From Amblyomma americanum (taxonomy: Eukaryota > Arthropoda > Arachnida > Ixodida > Ixodidae), in NCBI RefSeq assembly GCF_052857255.1, contig NC_135505.1:54920792-54984791 (forward strand): a stretch of DNA of 64,000 nt, written 5' to 3'. How positions within the stretch are numbered: the first letter of the stretch is position 1; the number at the start of each line of letters is the position of its first letter. Both the position numbers and the translations under genes were made by a program. Positions 42,972 through 54,158 of this stretch are shown here, one piece after another. Under the pieces are notes generated by a model. That model was not told the origin of the DNA. It made no database searches and saw only the letters and a program-made list of their open reading frames with translations.

Positions 42972-43583
42972 TAGTGGTGTTCATCAATGCAGATTATTAT
43001 TGAACAATTAAATGCTGTAAGATTTATTGATCAGAAAAGAAGAAAATTCAACCACACGCCGCGAGTGGAAACCGAAACCAATACCTCCGAATTACGCGTC
43101 CTATGCTCTACCAACTGAGCTTCGGCGACGCCTGTCTGTTCTCCTGTTTTGGGAGTATTTAAGTTTACGATCAACCTAGCTATGAAAGTGTTCACTAGCG
43201 TCATCCTCGTCCATAAGCGGTGGACGTAGTACTTACTGTAATACTGCAGGTGTGACGTGGAACACCACCGAACGGCGAGGACGGAAGCTCTGTGAGAGCC
43301 CTCTAATGCTTCCTAAGGCATGAGGTCTACCAGAATCGAGGCCTTCGATAAGCAGTTATGCAGTCAAGGGAAGGCAAATGAGGGGCTCGTTATACTTGTG
43401 AGAGAAGCCAACAGCCACATAAACCAAGGAGCATAGAGGACTTATTTTAGTTGCATTGCTATTTGTGGTGTTGATCAATGCAGATTATTATTTATTATTT
43501 TATTTGTGTGAGGCAATTGATCAGAAAGGCATAACAAAAACCACATGCCACCGGTGGGAACTGACGGCATGTGGTATAGCACT
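42972..43583 (-). repeat. Composite interspersed repeat, copies 2 and 3
   Basis: Copy 2 contains the same tRNA-like block on the minus strand (CAGTTGGTAGAGCATAGG, about 43120-43100). Copy 3 starts near 43400 with AGAAGCCAACAGCCACATAA. Both contain the GTGGTGTTSATCAATGCAGA word (42975 and 43466). Copy 3 ends in a short hairpin, ACCACATGCC at 43540-43549 with GGCATGTGGT at 43566-43575, just before the Harbinger end. Confidence 0.55.
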
Positions 43584-44516
43584 GGGCCCGGATTACGGAA
43601 CTCGCTCTAAAGTTGTAGAGCGCGACATCAAAATGACGACAGCATGACGACAAGGTGAGACTTCAACGCGTGTCGAAACGCGGAATCAACCAATGGCTTG
43701 GAGGGTGCCTCCCTGAAAACATTTATTTACACAAGAGTCTTATTTTCACGGCAATGGGTCGTATGCTAACTTTTTTATAAGAACAGGCAGTGAATGAAAT
43801 TAACATTGTTTTATTCTTACAAAAAAATGTATTTCACTTTCACCGACCTGACTCTTTAGTTGCCATGAGGGCGCCCTAGCAAATGTAACCGTGAACATGG
43901 CGGCCTTCAAGCAAACAGCTGATCGCACTGCTAGTTCCATTTTTACGGGTCTTCCAAAATCAAGGTTTTATTTGGTTGTGCTAAGTGCGCGGAGAACACT
44001 TATCGAACCCAGTGAAGGCCATGGGCCTCCAGAAAGGAACCTGCAAGAAACATAAGGTCGAAAATCTACGAAGACAACAAAAGTTAAGCCTGTGTTATTG
44101 GTTTAAAAATGATATATGCCAAGTATATCATTGACGTTCCGTTTCTTTTGCTTTAGGGAATACAAGACGACCACAAAGCACGGTTTGCTGGATAAAATTA
44201 ACATTTTTCGCCTTATAAACGCCTGGCACAAATGGTTCAGTTGGGAAGGAGCAAAAATCAAGCAAGGCGGTCGGGCGCACACTAACAACCTTGCTTGTTT
44301 TCGTTCGTTCTTGGCTGCGCTACAAGTTGCTGCAGCGCAGCACACGCATATGTTCCTGGTAAAACATAGTAGCACGAACCAAGAGCAAAGGTTTTTCACC
44401 GTTATTCTCTGCTTCCGAAAAGCGGAACACAAACAATTGCCTGTTTTTACCGCTGTGTTCGCTGCTGCAATTCTCTGCGTGGGAATTCTAGTCTCGAAAT
44501 GGCGCCAACACAAAGA

Positions 44517-45984
44517 ATGTCAAGCGAGCAAGAGCTAATCAAAATAGAGTTTATGAAGAGCCATCCGCTCTTGGCTCGGGCTTCTGCCGAACTAACAAAC
44601 TGATACACAGCAGTTGAAAAGCGCGAGCTGTGGAACCAGTTCGCGTCGATTCTCGACAAAGAGGGGCCGGCCGTCTAAAAGCATGATGTCTGTGCCTTTC
44701 GCTTTACAAGCGCTGTTTATTTCATCTGTGATTTAGTTTACACTCGAAGGAGCTGCAGAAATGCATAAGATAATGGTTGCGCATTACTGATTGCTTCTCA
44801 TTTCCTAGTGCTCTTCTAGTTTCATGCTTTCCCAGTAACAACCAGCCGCACCTTTTACCCTGTTACAGTTGATGAACGGGGGCCACAGCAAGTTGTCGTC
44901 TAGACACACTGACCCTCACAGACTGTGAGTTGGGTTGCCATTATTCAAGCTCCATACTGTCCTTCCTGACAGCTGCTTGAAAGTAATAGCACTATCCTTT
45001 CTGGCAGCATTTGCTGCAGTAGCAAAATAACTGCAGTAATTTTGCACTATCCACGAAACTCTCTCTGTCTTCGCCACGCTGTGCAGAATGTTTCTTTCTC
45101 TTGCAGTGAGGCTGGGATATCTCCTAGTTGTCTAGCAAATGTGCAAATGAAATATGCTACAACAATGCTGCCCGAGATTGCTGTCCTGTATATTTATGTC
45201 AAGTCCTCTAATACATTGTACCAAATGCTTTGCTTATTCCACCACAAGACGCATTGCGTGATGAGCACAGTTTCTTTCCTGACAGCTACACCGGTGGCCT
45301 TGTCGCCTCCCTCACCTCAGCCCTCAACAGCCCACGCCAGAGCCCCCACCGCAGCACTCACCGCGTGCCACGCCTAGCCTTCTTGGGAAGCGACGGCGAG
45401 ACGATGAGGCGCCAAACGCTGTAGGAATCCTGTCGTTTGGCGGACCTTACTGAGGCCTGGAACCGTCAGGACGCTGCATTTGAGCAGAGCATGCGGGAGG
45501 TGTGTACTCACTGCGTACACTGCAACTTGCATGACGAAAGAAGAAGGCGCCGACCAAAAAAAAAAGATGGGATGACGTTTCGGCTCCCCCACGGGAGCCT
45601 TGTTTACAAATTTGCAAATTTGCAGAGCCAAAACTGTAACCATATGCATAAATATCAGTTCTCTCTTTTGAGCACCTCTACTTCTGTTTTGACGACTCTT
45701 GTGAGGCGTGATTGGGACAGCTGAGTTAATAAAACTGACATGAGTCTCCTACAACCACCCTTTGTCTGAAATATCTCCGCACCTGATCTTTTACATAAAA
45801 ATTAGGCGAGATCTCAATATTAGTTGCCACTAATAATTTTTAATTGGAGCTGTTTTACATGCGGGCCCTACGGGAGGTGGCAGATGTGCGGCCGTCAAAT
45901 GAACAGGAAGAGCTGCTCATCCGGATCCTGCACCTGCTAAGGCTGATCTTACAAAATCAGCTTGAGCCACCTGCACCGCATTGA
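44517..45984 (+). pseudogene. Harbinger Myb/SANT-like DNA-binding protein remnant, three exon-like blocks
   Basis: Block 1 starts at ATG 44517 (MSSEQELIKIEFMKSHPLLA), meets TGA near 44601, and continues with AVEKRELWNQFASILDKEGPAV to about 44673, a trihelix/Myb-like fold signature. Block 2 (about 45286-45499) follows an AG acceptor and holds a Pro/Ser-rich linker, then after a frameshift LADLTEAWNRQDAAFEQSMRE, ending at a GTGTGT donor. Block 3 (about 45861-45984) reads ALREVADVRPSNEQEELLIR and ends at TGA. In Harbinger elements this partner assists the transposase in nuclear entry and end binding. The exon edges are inferred. Confidence 0.7.
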
Positions 45985-47900
45985 ATTGTTCATTTTTATT
46001 TGCAATAATTGCATGCTTTTATATCTATGAAAGAACAGTTTTATTTGTTTATATTTATTAAAGAACATTATTTACTTCTCTTCCAGGTGCAGACAAATTG
46101 CACAATTTTTATTTTGCATTTTTAAACTCCCGTTGTGTGTTTATTTTTATTTACATTATTTGCTTCTCTTGCAGTTGCGGAGACATACCATTTTTAGTCT
46201 ATGTTTTTGAAGTGCTCTTTTATGTTTGTCTTTATCTACTTTATTTGCTTCCCTGTCTGGTTTATATTTTTGTATTTATTCAAGGTCACCTCTGTCATTT
46301 GCTATAGCAACATTTTTTCTTTTGTAAGCTCTGCAGCTCCAGGTGCTTCACAAATTGTTTATTTTCTTATATTTATGTATTTGAAGCTCTGCCAGGTGTG
46401 GAAGCCTCATATACTGGTTTTATTTTCAACTTCTCTCAATTGTGTATTTGCAGCTGTGACAGGCACACAAGGTGCAATTTCTAGTGCTTGCTTCTTTCCA
46501 TTTGCAAGTTAAATATGTGGGGCAAAGTGTTCTGAAGTGACTGTAGCTGCGAGGGGCGTCACAATATGGGGATTGTGGATAAATTGTGAAAACTTCGAAT
46601 TTGTGCCTGTTAAGTTTGTTCGCATGTTCCTGAAAGGTTATTTTCGCATTACTTTTACTGCTTTTCCGTAAAGTGTCCATTGCGTGCATTGTAACATGTT
46701 CTATGCTTGAAAGACCCGAGGAAAAATGAGGCTTTCCAGCATTCATCCAAAGTCCCTTCTGAACTGGCGTTGAATGCACGCAAAAAATGAGGGGACGCTT
46801 GAGCTCCGCCTTTAAATGCATAATGCAACAATGGTAATTGCTCTCGTTTGTGGGTCACTTTACAACTTCAACCGGAGCCATGTTGGCATCAGCGTCTGTG
46901 GTACTCTGTGTCTTGTACACTTAACACGGTTTTCAGACCAGTAAAATTTACGAAGAGCAATGTCTTGTATAGCACTTGCTGTGGGTTCCACCAGTTATGT
47001 AATGTCTTGCGGCAAAGTGCAAACCTGGGCTACAACGGGCCTACAAATATGCGCAACATGACAGACTTGTAATTGCTAACACTCCAACTTGCAGTCAAGA
47101 TGAGGTTTTTTTTTAAATGCAAACAGCGCGCAAGACTTAGACAGAAAACAAAGAAAACATGGAACGAACGCTCGTCCTGTGTTTCGTCTGCTTTCAGGCT
47201 GTCTTTTGCACTGTTCATCCTTAATTATTCTACAGCCAACTTGCCCGTTTGGCCGCAGTATAAGATGCAACTGTTTTTGTTAGTTTCAGCGCAGCATAAT
47301 ATCTGCAGCACATGCGAAGGCATATGCGAATCACTATTGACGTTACATGCTTCTGTTACCCTGAAGCTGCAGCAAAAAAGTTTAATGTGACCAATCAGTA
47401 TATGTTTTGCAAAAACAAACGCTTTACTGGTGACTTGCAGTCCCCCCACTACACTTTTTCCTCGTGCGTATTTATCAAACACGTAGCGACCGCAGACAAC
47501 CATACGGCTAAATGGGCAGGTCCACAGAAGCAACGGCGAAAGACGGTATACAAGAATACAATTCACTTGTTGGAGGAGCTGTGTCGGCGTGTATTTCGAC
47601 ATGAGAAAGAGGAAGTGCAGTAGCTGTGCGGCAGGGTTGCTGATGCACTGAAAGGCAAACTGGTGAACACTCTTGGTGGAGCAGGAGCTGGTGTGTGCAC
47701 TTGGTATCTTGCCACTCAAGGCTTTCAAGTACGCGTAAGAAAACGCATTTTATAAATGCTGGAATGTGGCTACCTGTGGCCAAGGGCGTGATATCAAAAA
47801 CGGTTTCACGCACTAACATGAGGCAATGACACTGCCAGTAGCAAGAGTGGTGCGACAACTCCCCACGCCAGCACGGTGAGTCATTGCAGCCACAGCTGCC
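45985..47900. other. Non-coding interior of the Harbinger element
   Basis: This is a T-rich stretch (about 45990-46500), then sequence without recognised domains between the convergent 3' ends of the two Harbinger genes. It may include 3' UTRs or unrelated insertions. Frames such as 47225-47728 (minus) show no family signature. Confidence 0.4.
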
Positions 47901-48296
47901 AGATGGTGTAGAGCTTACTACCGGTGGTGGTGGTGCTGCTGTTGCTGCCGCTGCTGTTGCCGCTGCCACTGTCGCCGCACCATCTGGAGGTGTGCTTGCA
48001 TCTGCGGACGAGTTGTGTCATAGAGGCCAATGATACGGTCTCGCAAGGCTCTACCACGCCGGTAGGTCATGCGGATCATGTCCCCGCCCAGTACACGGCA
48101 AGCAGAGGTGACCCGTTGTTGTCAGGGTCATCGGTCTGGCGTCTTCTTCTGCGAAGGCTTGCTCTAGGCTGACGTTGTGCAACGCAGCACACACTGCAAT
48201 GATGACCACCGTCCACTCCGGCTCGTAGTGGAGTGTCCGGTACATTTGAAGGCACCGGAAGCGGCTTTTCAGAACACTACTGCAGCGTTTCACAAC
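47900..48296 (-). pseudogene. Harbinger transposase, C-terminal part
   Basis: On the minus strand the sequence resumes directly after LTR element B with VKRCSSVLKSRFRCLQMYRT and then VVIIAVCAALHNVSLEQAF (48290-48150). This is the conserved C-terminal block of HARBI1-type DDE_Tnp_4 transposases (R-C-x-G-V-L-K-S-R-F-R-C-L ... C-A-x-L-H-N). It continues into a Gln/His- or Ala-rich low-complexity tail depending on frame. The matching upstream half ends at 52460. Confidence 0.8.
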
Positions 48297-49328
48297 TTTC
48301 ACAAAATTCGGCACATTTAAAAAAAAACGGCGCTGCGACTTTGCAATCGCGCCCGTGCGCGTAAAAATAAAACAAAAAGAGCGGGGAAGGACCCCCGGAG
48401 AGTGCGTAGCTTTTCGCGTACTGCTGCAACTCAGCTCGCCGGCGCGGCGCCGAGAGAGGCAAGGCCGCGCGCGGCGTCGATTTCTCTAGAATGTCGGAGA
48501 AGTTTCTGCTCGTTGTCGACGGAAAGAGCGTAACCTTGTCCGCGCTAAAGTGATACTCTCTTCCCTTCGCTCTTGTGCCGATGACTCCGCGTGGCGCGAA
48601 TGACCTAAATTGTTCTAGAATGTGGTTTCCGCGCTCGACAACTGGGGTCGCGAGAAGGAGAAGGAGCTTGTGCAGTTGACACTGCGTGTATGTGTGCGCC
48701 TGCCATGGCGCGAACAACAAACAGACGCGGCCTGCGCCAATTAATCAGAGGCTTCAACCGCTGTCAGTTAGCCCGAGCCGCCGTTTAAGCTTCCGAGAAG
48801 CGCGCCCGCTCGAATCCCGGAAGAATACCACTCGCCCAGCCAGGACCAGTGAGCCAATGTGCGCCAAACTGCGGGACGGCCCCGTCAACCTCCTCAGGTC
48901 GTCGGACTGTCGCAGTGCCCGGTGAACAAACCGTGTCTTGGTTTTTTGTCTCTCTATGTGTTAGTGTACTTTAGGTGCAAAGGTTCTGTTAATTTGTAAT
49001 TTTGCTCGATGGTTACATTGGATCAGTTGCTTTGTATTTGTAAATAACTCTGTACCTGCTCGTACGAGTGATAGTGAAATCCTTTGTATCGTCTCTTCGC
49101 TGCATAAACTTTGTTTTGTTTTGTGAACCTTTGGCTCCGACCCATTCTCTGGCTAGCGACCGGCGAAAGCTGGGCGCCAAACGACCAACCCCCTTGTCAC
49201 TTGGCAGCTGGTCTCCAGGTGAGCTTGCCACGCTGAGTCGAGGGCATCTCTTCTGCGACCGAGACCGCTACCACTACATGCTCTAAGTGTGTTTGGGAGC
49301 GCACGCAAAAGTGCGCGTAGTGGTGACA
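48297..49328 (+). repeat. 5' LTR of element B
   Basis: It aligns with 51425-52459 throughout. It starts TTTCACAAAATTCGG (TG changed to TT) and ends GGTGACA. The TATA box of the 3' copy is altered here (CCAATTAATC at about 48736-48745). Confidence 0.87.
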
Positions 49329-49333
49329 TATTC

Positions 49334-49350
49334 TGGCGTCCACGTCAGGA
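49334..49350 (+). other. Primer-binding site of element B
   Basis: TGGCGTCCACGTCAGGA lies five bases after the 5' LTR. It begins TGGCG like the tRNA-Arg-type site of element A but differs in the middle, so the primer tRNA is uncertain. Confidence 0.55.
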
Positions 49351-49519
49351 CGTTTGGTGCTTTGTAAGCTCAGAGAACGGAGAAAAAGTCAAAAGGAGTT
49401 TACTAGAGGACGTAAACGAGTGTTTAGCAGCAGAGCGATATTGTGAGGTGCCGAGCTGAAGCGGTCGGAGATTCACGGAGCAGAGGACATGTGCTGCATC
49501 TGAAGAGTTCAGGCTTAGA

Positions 49520-49934
49520 ATGAATCTCAAGGAGATAGCCGACCTAGGCCTTCAGAAAGGACTGAAGGGAGCTGAACTTGTTCAATGGGTGGACCAGAAA
49601 TGGAAAGAGGTTCGAGAAGAGCGAGAAAAAGAATGGCAGAGAAAACAAGAAGAGAGAGAGAGAGAAGCGCGCTAGAGAAGCCGCTGAGAGAGAAAGACAG
49701 CGCGCTAGAGAAGCCGCTGAGAGAGAAACGCGGTGCGCAAGAGAAGCTTTAGAGAACGAGAGACATAGCGAGCGAGAAGAAAGAGATGAAAGGGAGAGAG
49801 ATTGGCAGAAGAGACGAGGAGAAGCAGCAAAGCTCGCTTTGGAGCGAGAAAGAGAATTTCAAAGAGAGTATGCCATTCTTGCGAGGAAGCTGGCTGAGGT
49901 TCGGCGTTTGAACAAGGTCAGGGAGCCACCGTAG
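49520..49934 (+). pseudogene. gag N-terminal coiled coil of element B
   Basis: ATG at 49520 opens MNLKEIADLGLQKGLKGAEL and continues as a Glu/Arg-rich helix. A frameshift in a GA repeat near 49655 moves it to the frame that ends at 49934 after EYAILARKLAEVRRLNKVRE. About 100 residues repeat REAAERERQRA-type heptads, a strong coiled coil. The homologous block in element A has lost its ATG. The rest of gag is missing. Confidence 0.7.
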
Positions 49935-49979
49935 CTTATACTCGGAGAGGCCGGGTGGAAGACTAACTAGTATGATTTA

Positions 49980-50553
49980 TCAGCATCCACGGAAGAGGTT
50001 GTATTTAGCTCCACTAGTGAGAGTTTGGGTGAGGAACAGCCAGTTCCCGCAGCTATGATTGAAGAGGGTGAGGACCAGACCAGAGTGTCGCTTCCTCAGG
50101 AAAGTGATAGTGTAGCTACTACCGAGGTAGTAGGCGCTGAAGAGAAAGTCAGCCTGGCGCTTCAGTCAGAGGGCACCTCCGGGCAGTCGCCTGAAGTTGA
50201 AGACGAAAGCATGAGCTTCAACGAGAAGTCGGTGTTCTACACGCCTGATTGTTGCAGCAGTGACTGTGAGAGAGTGGTCAACTGAGAAAGAGCGCGAAGG
50301 CTTTGTCGTCACTGTGGCTGCGGAAAGCGCTACAAGTGAAAACCTGGAGCCTGTTAAACAGGAACGCTCAAGCATTGAGGAGAACTTTCACGATGAGGAA
50401 AGCGAGGTAAATTCTTCCTGTGGGGAAGCCAAATGTGCAGTAGAAAGAAAGCATTTTTCCGACTGCACTGAAAGCGACCCTCTGAGGAAAGGAATTGAAG
50501 AAAAATTGAGTGCAAATGAGGAGAATGCGTCTCCAACCTCTCGTGAGCCGTAG
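49980..50553 (+). pseudogene. Acidic linker region of element B
   Basis: A frame beginning near STEEVVFSSTSESLGEEQPV (about 49985) is rich in Glu, Ser, Thr and Val and contains PQESDSVATTEVVG (about 50090-50130). A stop at 50283 breaks it and a second frame (50260-50553) continues with similar composition. The antisense remnant near 61.2 kb has the same 14-residue stretch exactly, and there it lies downstream of protease sequence. No fold or catalytic motif is visible. Confidence 0.6.
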
Positions 50554-50852
50554 ATCGCAACGCTACCCGAGACAAAGTCAAAAAGAGAACCACAAAAAAA
50601 ACATCTGGCAGAGAAGAACGTTCAGTCCTCGAAGAACAAAAGGGGACTGAACCACTGGTTTCATTGCGAGAACTAATCTCCAATGATGCAGATAAAAAGG
50701 AAACGGGCTTGCCCAGCAGAAGAATGAGGAAGTAGGACGAAGCAGAACCAAGATGAAAACAACTCAGTCGGGTGCAAGCAAGCTGCACCAACATTGCCGC
50801 AAAGTGAGAAAGAAGCTGAGACAAACCAGCCCAACTTTCAGAAAAAAACTCA

Positions 50853-51266
50853 GTGTGGAAGCGGAAGCACAAACAGAAGAGTCAACGCCGAGAAGACGAA
50901 ACAAACGAGAAGTTGAAACGTCATGAGCGAACTGGCGTAAAATCCTTTCGCAACAGCCGCGCTAGCCGCATCAAAAGAGAAAGGGCTCGAAGTCAGAGCA
51001 GAATCCTTCACAGGGGAACGAGTAGGAAGCAGAGGAAGAACCGCGTTCAGAAAAGGAACCTCTGTAAAAAGAGGAAGACGAGCAGAGCGCGCGACAGGAA
51101 GAAAACCTTGAGTCGCGTTAGAAATGCAGCCGCAAACGCTTTTCAAATCTCTAGCCAAGCAACTTTATCCCAAACCGACTCCATACCCCAAATTTGGAAA
51201 TATAGGCGCCGGAATACCTTGAACTTCTGTGCTTCCTATTTGTGTTGTTTCCGAGTTGGGGCATGA
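50853..51266 (+). pseudogene. Lys/Arg-rich open region of element B
   Basis: This 137-codon frame is composed largely of Lys, Arg, Ser and Gln (RASRIKRERARSQSRILHR, NRVQKRNLCKKRKTSRARDR). It has no zinc knuckle or known domain. It could be a decayed nucleic-acid-binding tail or a composition artefact of A-rich sequence. Its start is a non-ATG codon. Confidence 0.3.
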
Positions 51267-51410
51267 AGTGAGTCTTGACAGTGGCAAGTGTCATGTACTT
51301 GGAGACATCGTTGTAGTGATGTGTGTTTTTTGCATACGCCATTGAGTTTGTTAGCGCAAGCATGTGCGCACGATTTTTGTGTTTTGTAAATATTGTTGCA
51401 CAATAATCTT

Positions 51411-51421
51411 GAAGGAAGGGG
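51411..51421 (+). other. Polypurine tract of element B
   Basis: GAAGGAAGGGG lies immediately upstream of the 3' LTR start (TGTCAC at 51425). Confidence 0.65.
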
Positions 51422-51424
51422 CAG

Positions 51425-52459
51425 TGTCACAAAATTCGGCGCATTTTAGAAAAAAACCGGCGCTGCGCCTAAGCAATGGCGCCCGCGCGCGGTAAAATAA
51501 AACAAAAAAAGCGGGGAAAGACCGCCGTAGAGTGCGCAGCTTTGCGCGTACTGCTGCAACTCAGCTCGCCGGCGCGGCGCTGAGGGAGGCATGGCCGCGC
51601 GCGGCGTCGGTTTCTCTAGAATGTCGGAAAAATTTCTGCTCGTTGTCGACGGAAAGGGGGTAACCTTGTCCTAGCTAAAGTGGTAATCTCTCCTTCGCAC
51701 TTGCGCCGATGACGCCGCGTGGCGCGAATGACCTAGTTGTTCTGGAAGGTGGTTTCCGCGCTTGACCAATTGGGTCGCGTGCCCGGCGCGAGAAGGAGGA
51801 GCTTGTGCAGTTGACACTGCGTGTATGTATGCGCCTGCCTTGGCGCGAAGAACAAAAAGACGCGGGCTGCGTCTATAAATGAGGGGCTTCAACCGCTCTA
51901 AGTTAGCCCGAACCGCCGTTTTAGCTTCCGAGAAGCGCGCCCGCTCGACTCCCGGGAGAACACCACTCGCTCAGCCCGGACCAGCGCGGCAACGGGCGCC
52001 AGCCTGCGGATCGGCCCCGTCGTGATCCTCAGGTCGTCGGACTGTCGCAGTGCCCGGTGAACAAATTGTGGTTTGTTTGTTTTTCTCTGTCTGTATTTGT
52101 GCACTTTACGTGCAAATATTTTGTTGAATCGTTTTTTCTCTCTATTGTTACTTTGCACGAGTGCATTGTATTTGTAAATCTCTTTGTATTTGCTCGTACG
52201 AGTGATAGTGAAATCCTTTGTATCGTCTCTTAGCTGTAGAAACTGTTTTGTTTTGTTTACCTTTGGCTTCGACCCATTCTCTGGCTTGCGACTGCGAAAG
52301 CCGGGCATTAAACGACTAACCCCCTTGTCACTTGGTAGCTGGCCTCTGGCTGAGCTTGCCACGCTGAGTCGTGGGCATTTCCTTTGTGACTGAGACCGCT
52401 ACCCCCAAACGCTCTAAGGGTGTCTGGAAGCGCACGCAAGAGTGCGCGAAGGGGTGACA
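51425..52459 (+). repeat. 3' LTR of element B
   Basis: It starts TGTCACAAAATTCGGCGC and ends GGTGACA. It contains a candidate TATA box TATAAAT at 51874-51880 that is mutated in the 5' LTR. Confidence 0.88.
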
Positions 52460-53761
52460 AGGACACATCGCAATGAGGCATGTCCTGCGATATATTGCCC
52501 TTCTTGCTATTGGCACTAGGATGTCCTGACACTGGTGTGAGCAGCCGCGGCTCCAGTGGATGTCCGCTGTCTCCTGCACAACCATGATGTGCAGTGAAGC
52601 GCTTTTTTGTATATGCAATAAATGATTCATACCAAGCAGCCCAAAGCCAGAATGTTGAACATAACATTAATAGGCATGCAGAAGATTCATGACTAAGGGG
52701 TACCACTGAAAGCACAGTCTTCTCGCTTAATGATGTACTGTTATATCCTATACAACAATAGCAATGTGCACACCCATTTTACGTTGGTGTTTTACGCGGA
52801 AAATTTGATGCACTTTTTAACAATGAGCATTGTTCCTCCGCCCGGTAATAACCGTAATTAAACAAAATACAATACAATAAGCCGCCTCATTTAGGCAGGA
52901 GCCAGTGCGCAGAACTGTAGCTTAATATATGCTGTTGAAGTGGCCCGATGATGAACAGGCTGCTCACCCAGAAGAAACCCCCCATCCTCCAGCAGCCCAC
53001 GCTCCACCTTGCGACCCAGCCGTCAATAATGCCAAGAAAAGGCATCATGAGAAGACTCCGGGCAGCGAGGGTCGAGCGCAAGGTTCGCCATGTTTGCGTC
53101 GCAGATCTGCGAGAACCACAGGCAGACAAACTTAGTCGTGAACTTCCATTGCCGAGGTAGCACCTTTCGAAAACATGCGGTCAGAAAACCAGTTTGCTCA
53201 AGATCATGGTGTTCGCCGCGTAGTATTCTTTGCGGCCACAAACTGCTGCCCTGATTGCAGGGTCTCCCCGCGGCGCTTTGATGCCACAGCGTGCCGTCGA
53301 CGCTGCCGACGACGCCGGGGATGGTGCCGTGGCGAAGGAAGGTCGCCTTCGCCGCCGCCTTTTCCTCGGGGTGCACCGGGAAACGCACCCATGCCTTCTG
53401 TGCGTTGACTTTGCATATGGCCTCAGCCACACGCCGCACGCACTTGCTGACCGTCGGTTGTGTGAAGCCGATGGTCTGCTCGTTGCCGACGCGCAGTTGA
53501 GTATCCCCCGAAGGCAAAGAAACGGAGAGCGCAAAGCACCTACCGCCGCACCGACAAACCGCTCGTCCGTACGCCTCGCAGTTATTCAGCAAGTTCGCCG
53601 CAAATCCACTCCACTTTCTTCTTATCCAGTCGAAATAAGTGACGGAACAGCTCGTCCTTCAAGTCATACGCGTCTTCGTAGACGGTCCTTCGTCGTTGCT
53701 GACGCCGACGTTGTCGCCTCCGTCACTAATACATAGCAGACGCCGCCGCCATCGCCGCCAT
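52460..53761 (-). pseudogene. Harbinger transposase, N-terminal and central part
   Basis: On the minus strand: RRRTVYEDAYDLKDELFRHL (about 53690-53640), then EQTIGFTQPTVSKCVRRVAE (helix-turn-helix region, about 53480-53420), FPVHPEEKAAAKATFLRHGT, IPGVVGSVDGTL (first catalytic Asp, about 53310), a segment likely to be a small intron with a TTCTCGCAG acceptor (about 53112), CDANMANLALDP (second Asp), SSHDAFSWHY, and near the cut a GDSGHPLEPRLLTPV block (about 52560). Stops follow the presumptive ATG, and several frameshifts occur. The frame is then interrupted by element B. Family: DDE_Tnp_4, HARBI1-like. Confidence 0.83.
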
Positions 53762-53973
53762 TTTCTCTCTAAAACTCTAGAACTTCTGTTCGCGCTTGCA
53801 AAAAACATTCTCTAACCACAGGCATTATTAGGTGTGCAACGTCATGTGTTTTTTCTCGTCCATGACGCCATTGCAGCTACCCGTGACACAAGTTTTCAAA
53901 ATAGCGCCGGCGACCAATAGGAGCGGGCATTTTAGAGCACTCTCAATTGTAGAGCGGTTCGTAATTCGGGCCC

Positions 53974-54158
53974 TGGATGCGTAATTCGGAAGTCGTGGGT
54001 TCGGTTGACGGGACCCATGCTGCTGCCGGGACCACCGGCAACCACATTGAAGGCCGACGACGAAGCCCTTTTACACGATACAAGAGACCGTCCATGAGGC
54101 GATAGGCACGGCGCGGCATGCGGCAGTGAGGGAGTGAACTATGGCAGCCAGGTAGGGT
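53974..54158. other. Flank of the Harbinger end with a tRNA-like word
   Basis: CGTAATTCGGAAGTCGTGGGTTCGG (53980-54005) resembles the T-arm side of the tRNA-like block in the composite repeats at 42.5-43.1 kb, here in plus orientation. The rest is unassigned. Confidence 0.35.

Larger units (their letters stand above)
48297..52459 (+). mobile_element. LTR retrotransposon B, non-autonomous, nested in the Harbinger transposase
   Basis: Two ~1.03-kb LTRs (48297-49328 and 51425-52459) enclose a primer-binding site, a gag N-terminal coiled coil, an acidic linker and a very basic open region, then a polypurine tract. There is no gag core, protease, RT, RNase H or integrase. The gag start and the acidic linker match the lineage of element A and the remnant at 60.8-61.6 kb, so B is a deletion derivative of that lineage. 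It splits the DDE transposase between its middle and C-terminal blocks. Confidence 0.87.
43584..53973. mobile_element. Harbinger (PIF/Harbinger) DNA transposon, split by an LTR element
   Basis: Inverted ends match: the left end starts GGGCCCGGATTACGGAACTC at 43584, and the right end, read from 53973 on the minus strand, starts GGGCCCGAATTACGAACCGC. Between them are the two genes typical of Harbinger: a Myb/SANT-like DNA-binding protein (plus strand, 44517-45984) and a DDE transposase (minus strand, about 53761-47900). The transposase is cut by LTR element B at 48297-52459. Without B the transposon would be about 6.2 kb. The TTA/TAA target duplication expected for this family is not evident at the ends. 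Both genes are broken. Confidence 0.82.

Noticed and set aside
47225..47728. Host protein-coding gene between the two Harbinger genes
   Set aside because: The frame has no family signature, lies inside the transposon and overlaps other open frames of similar length.
43584..53973. Exact TWA target duplication for Harbinger
   Set aside because: The bases next to the two GGGCCC ends do not match as TTA/TAA, so I do not claim a duplication.
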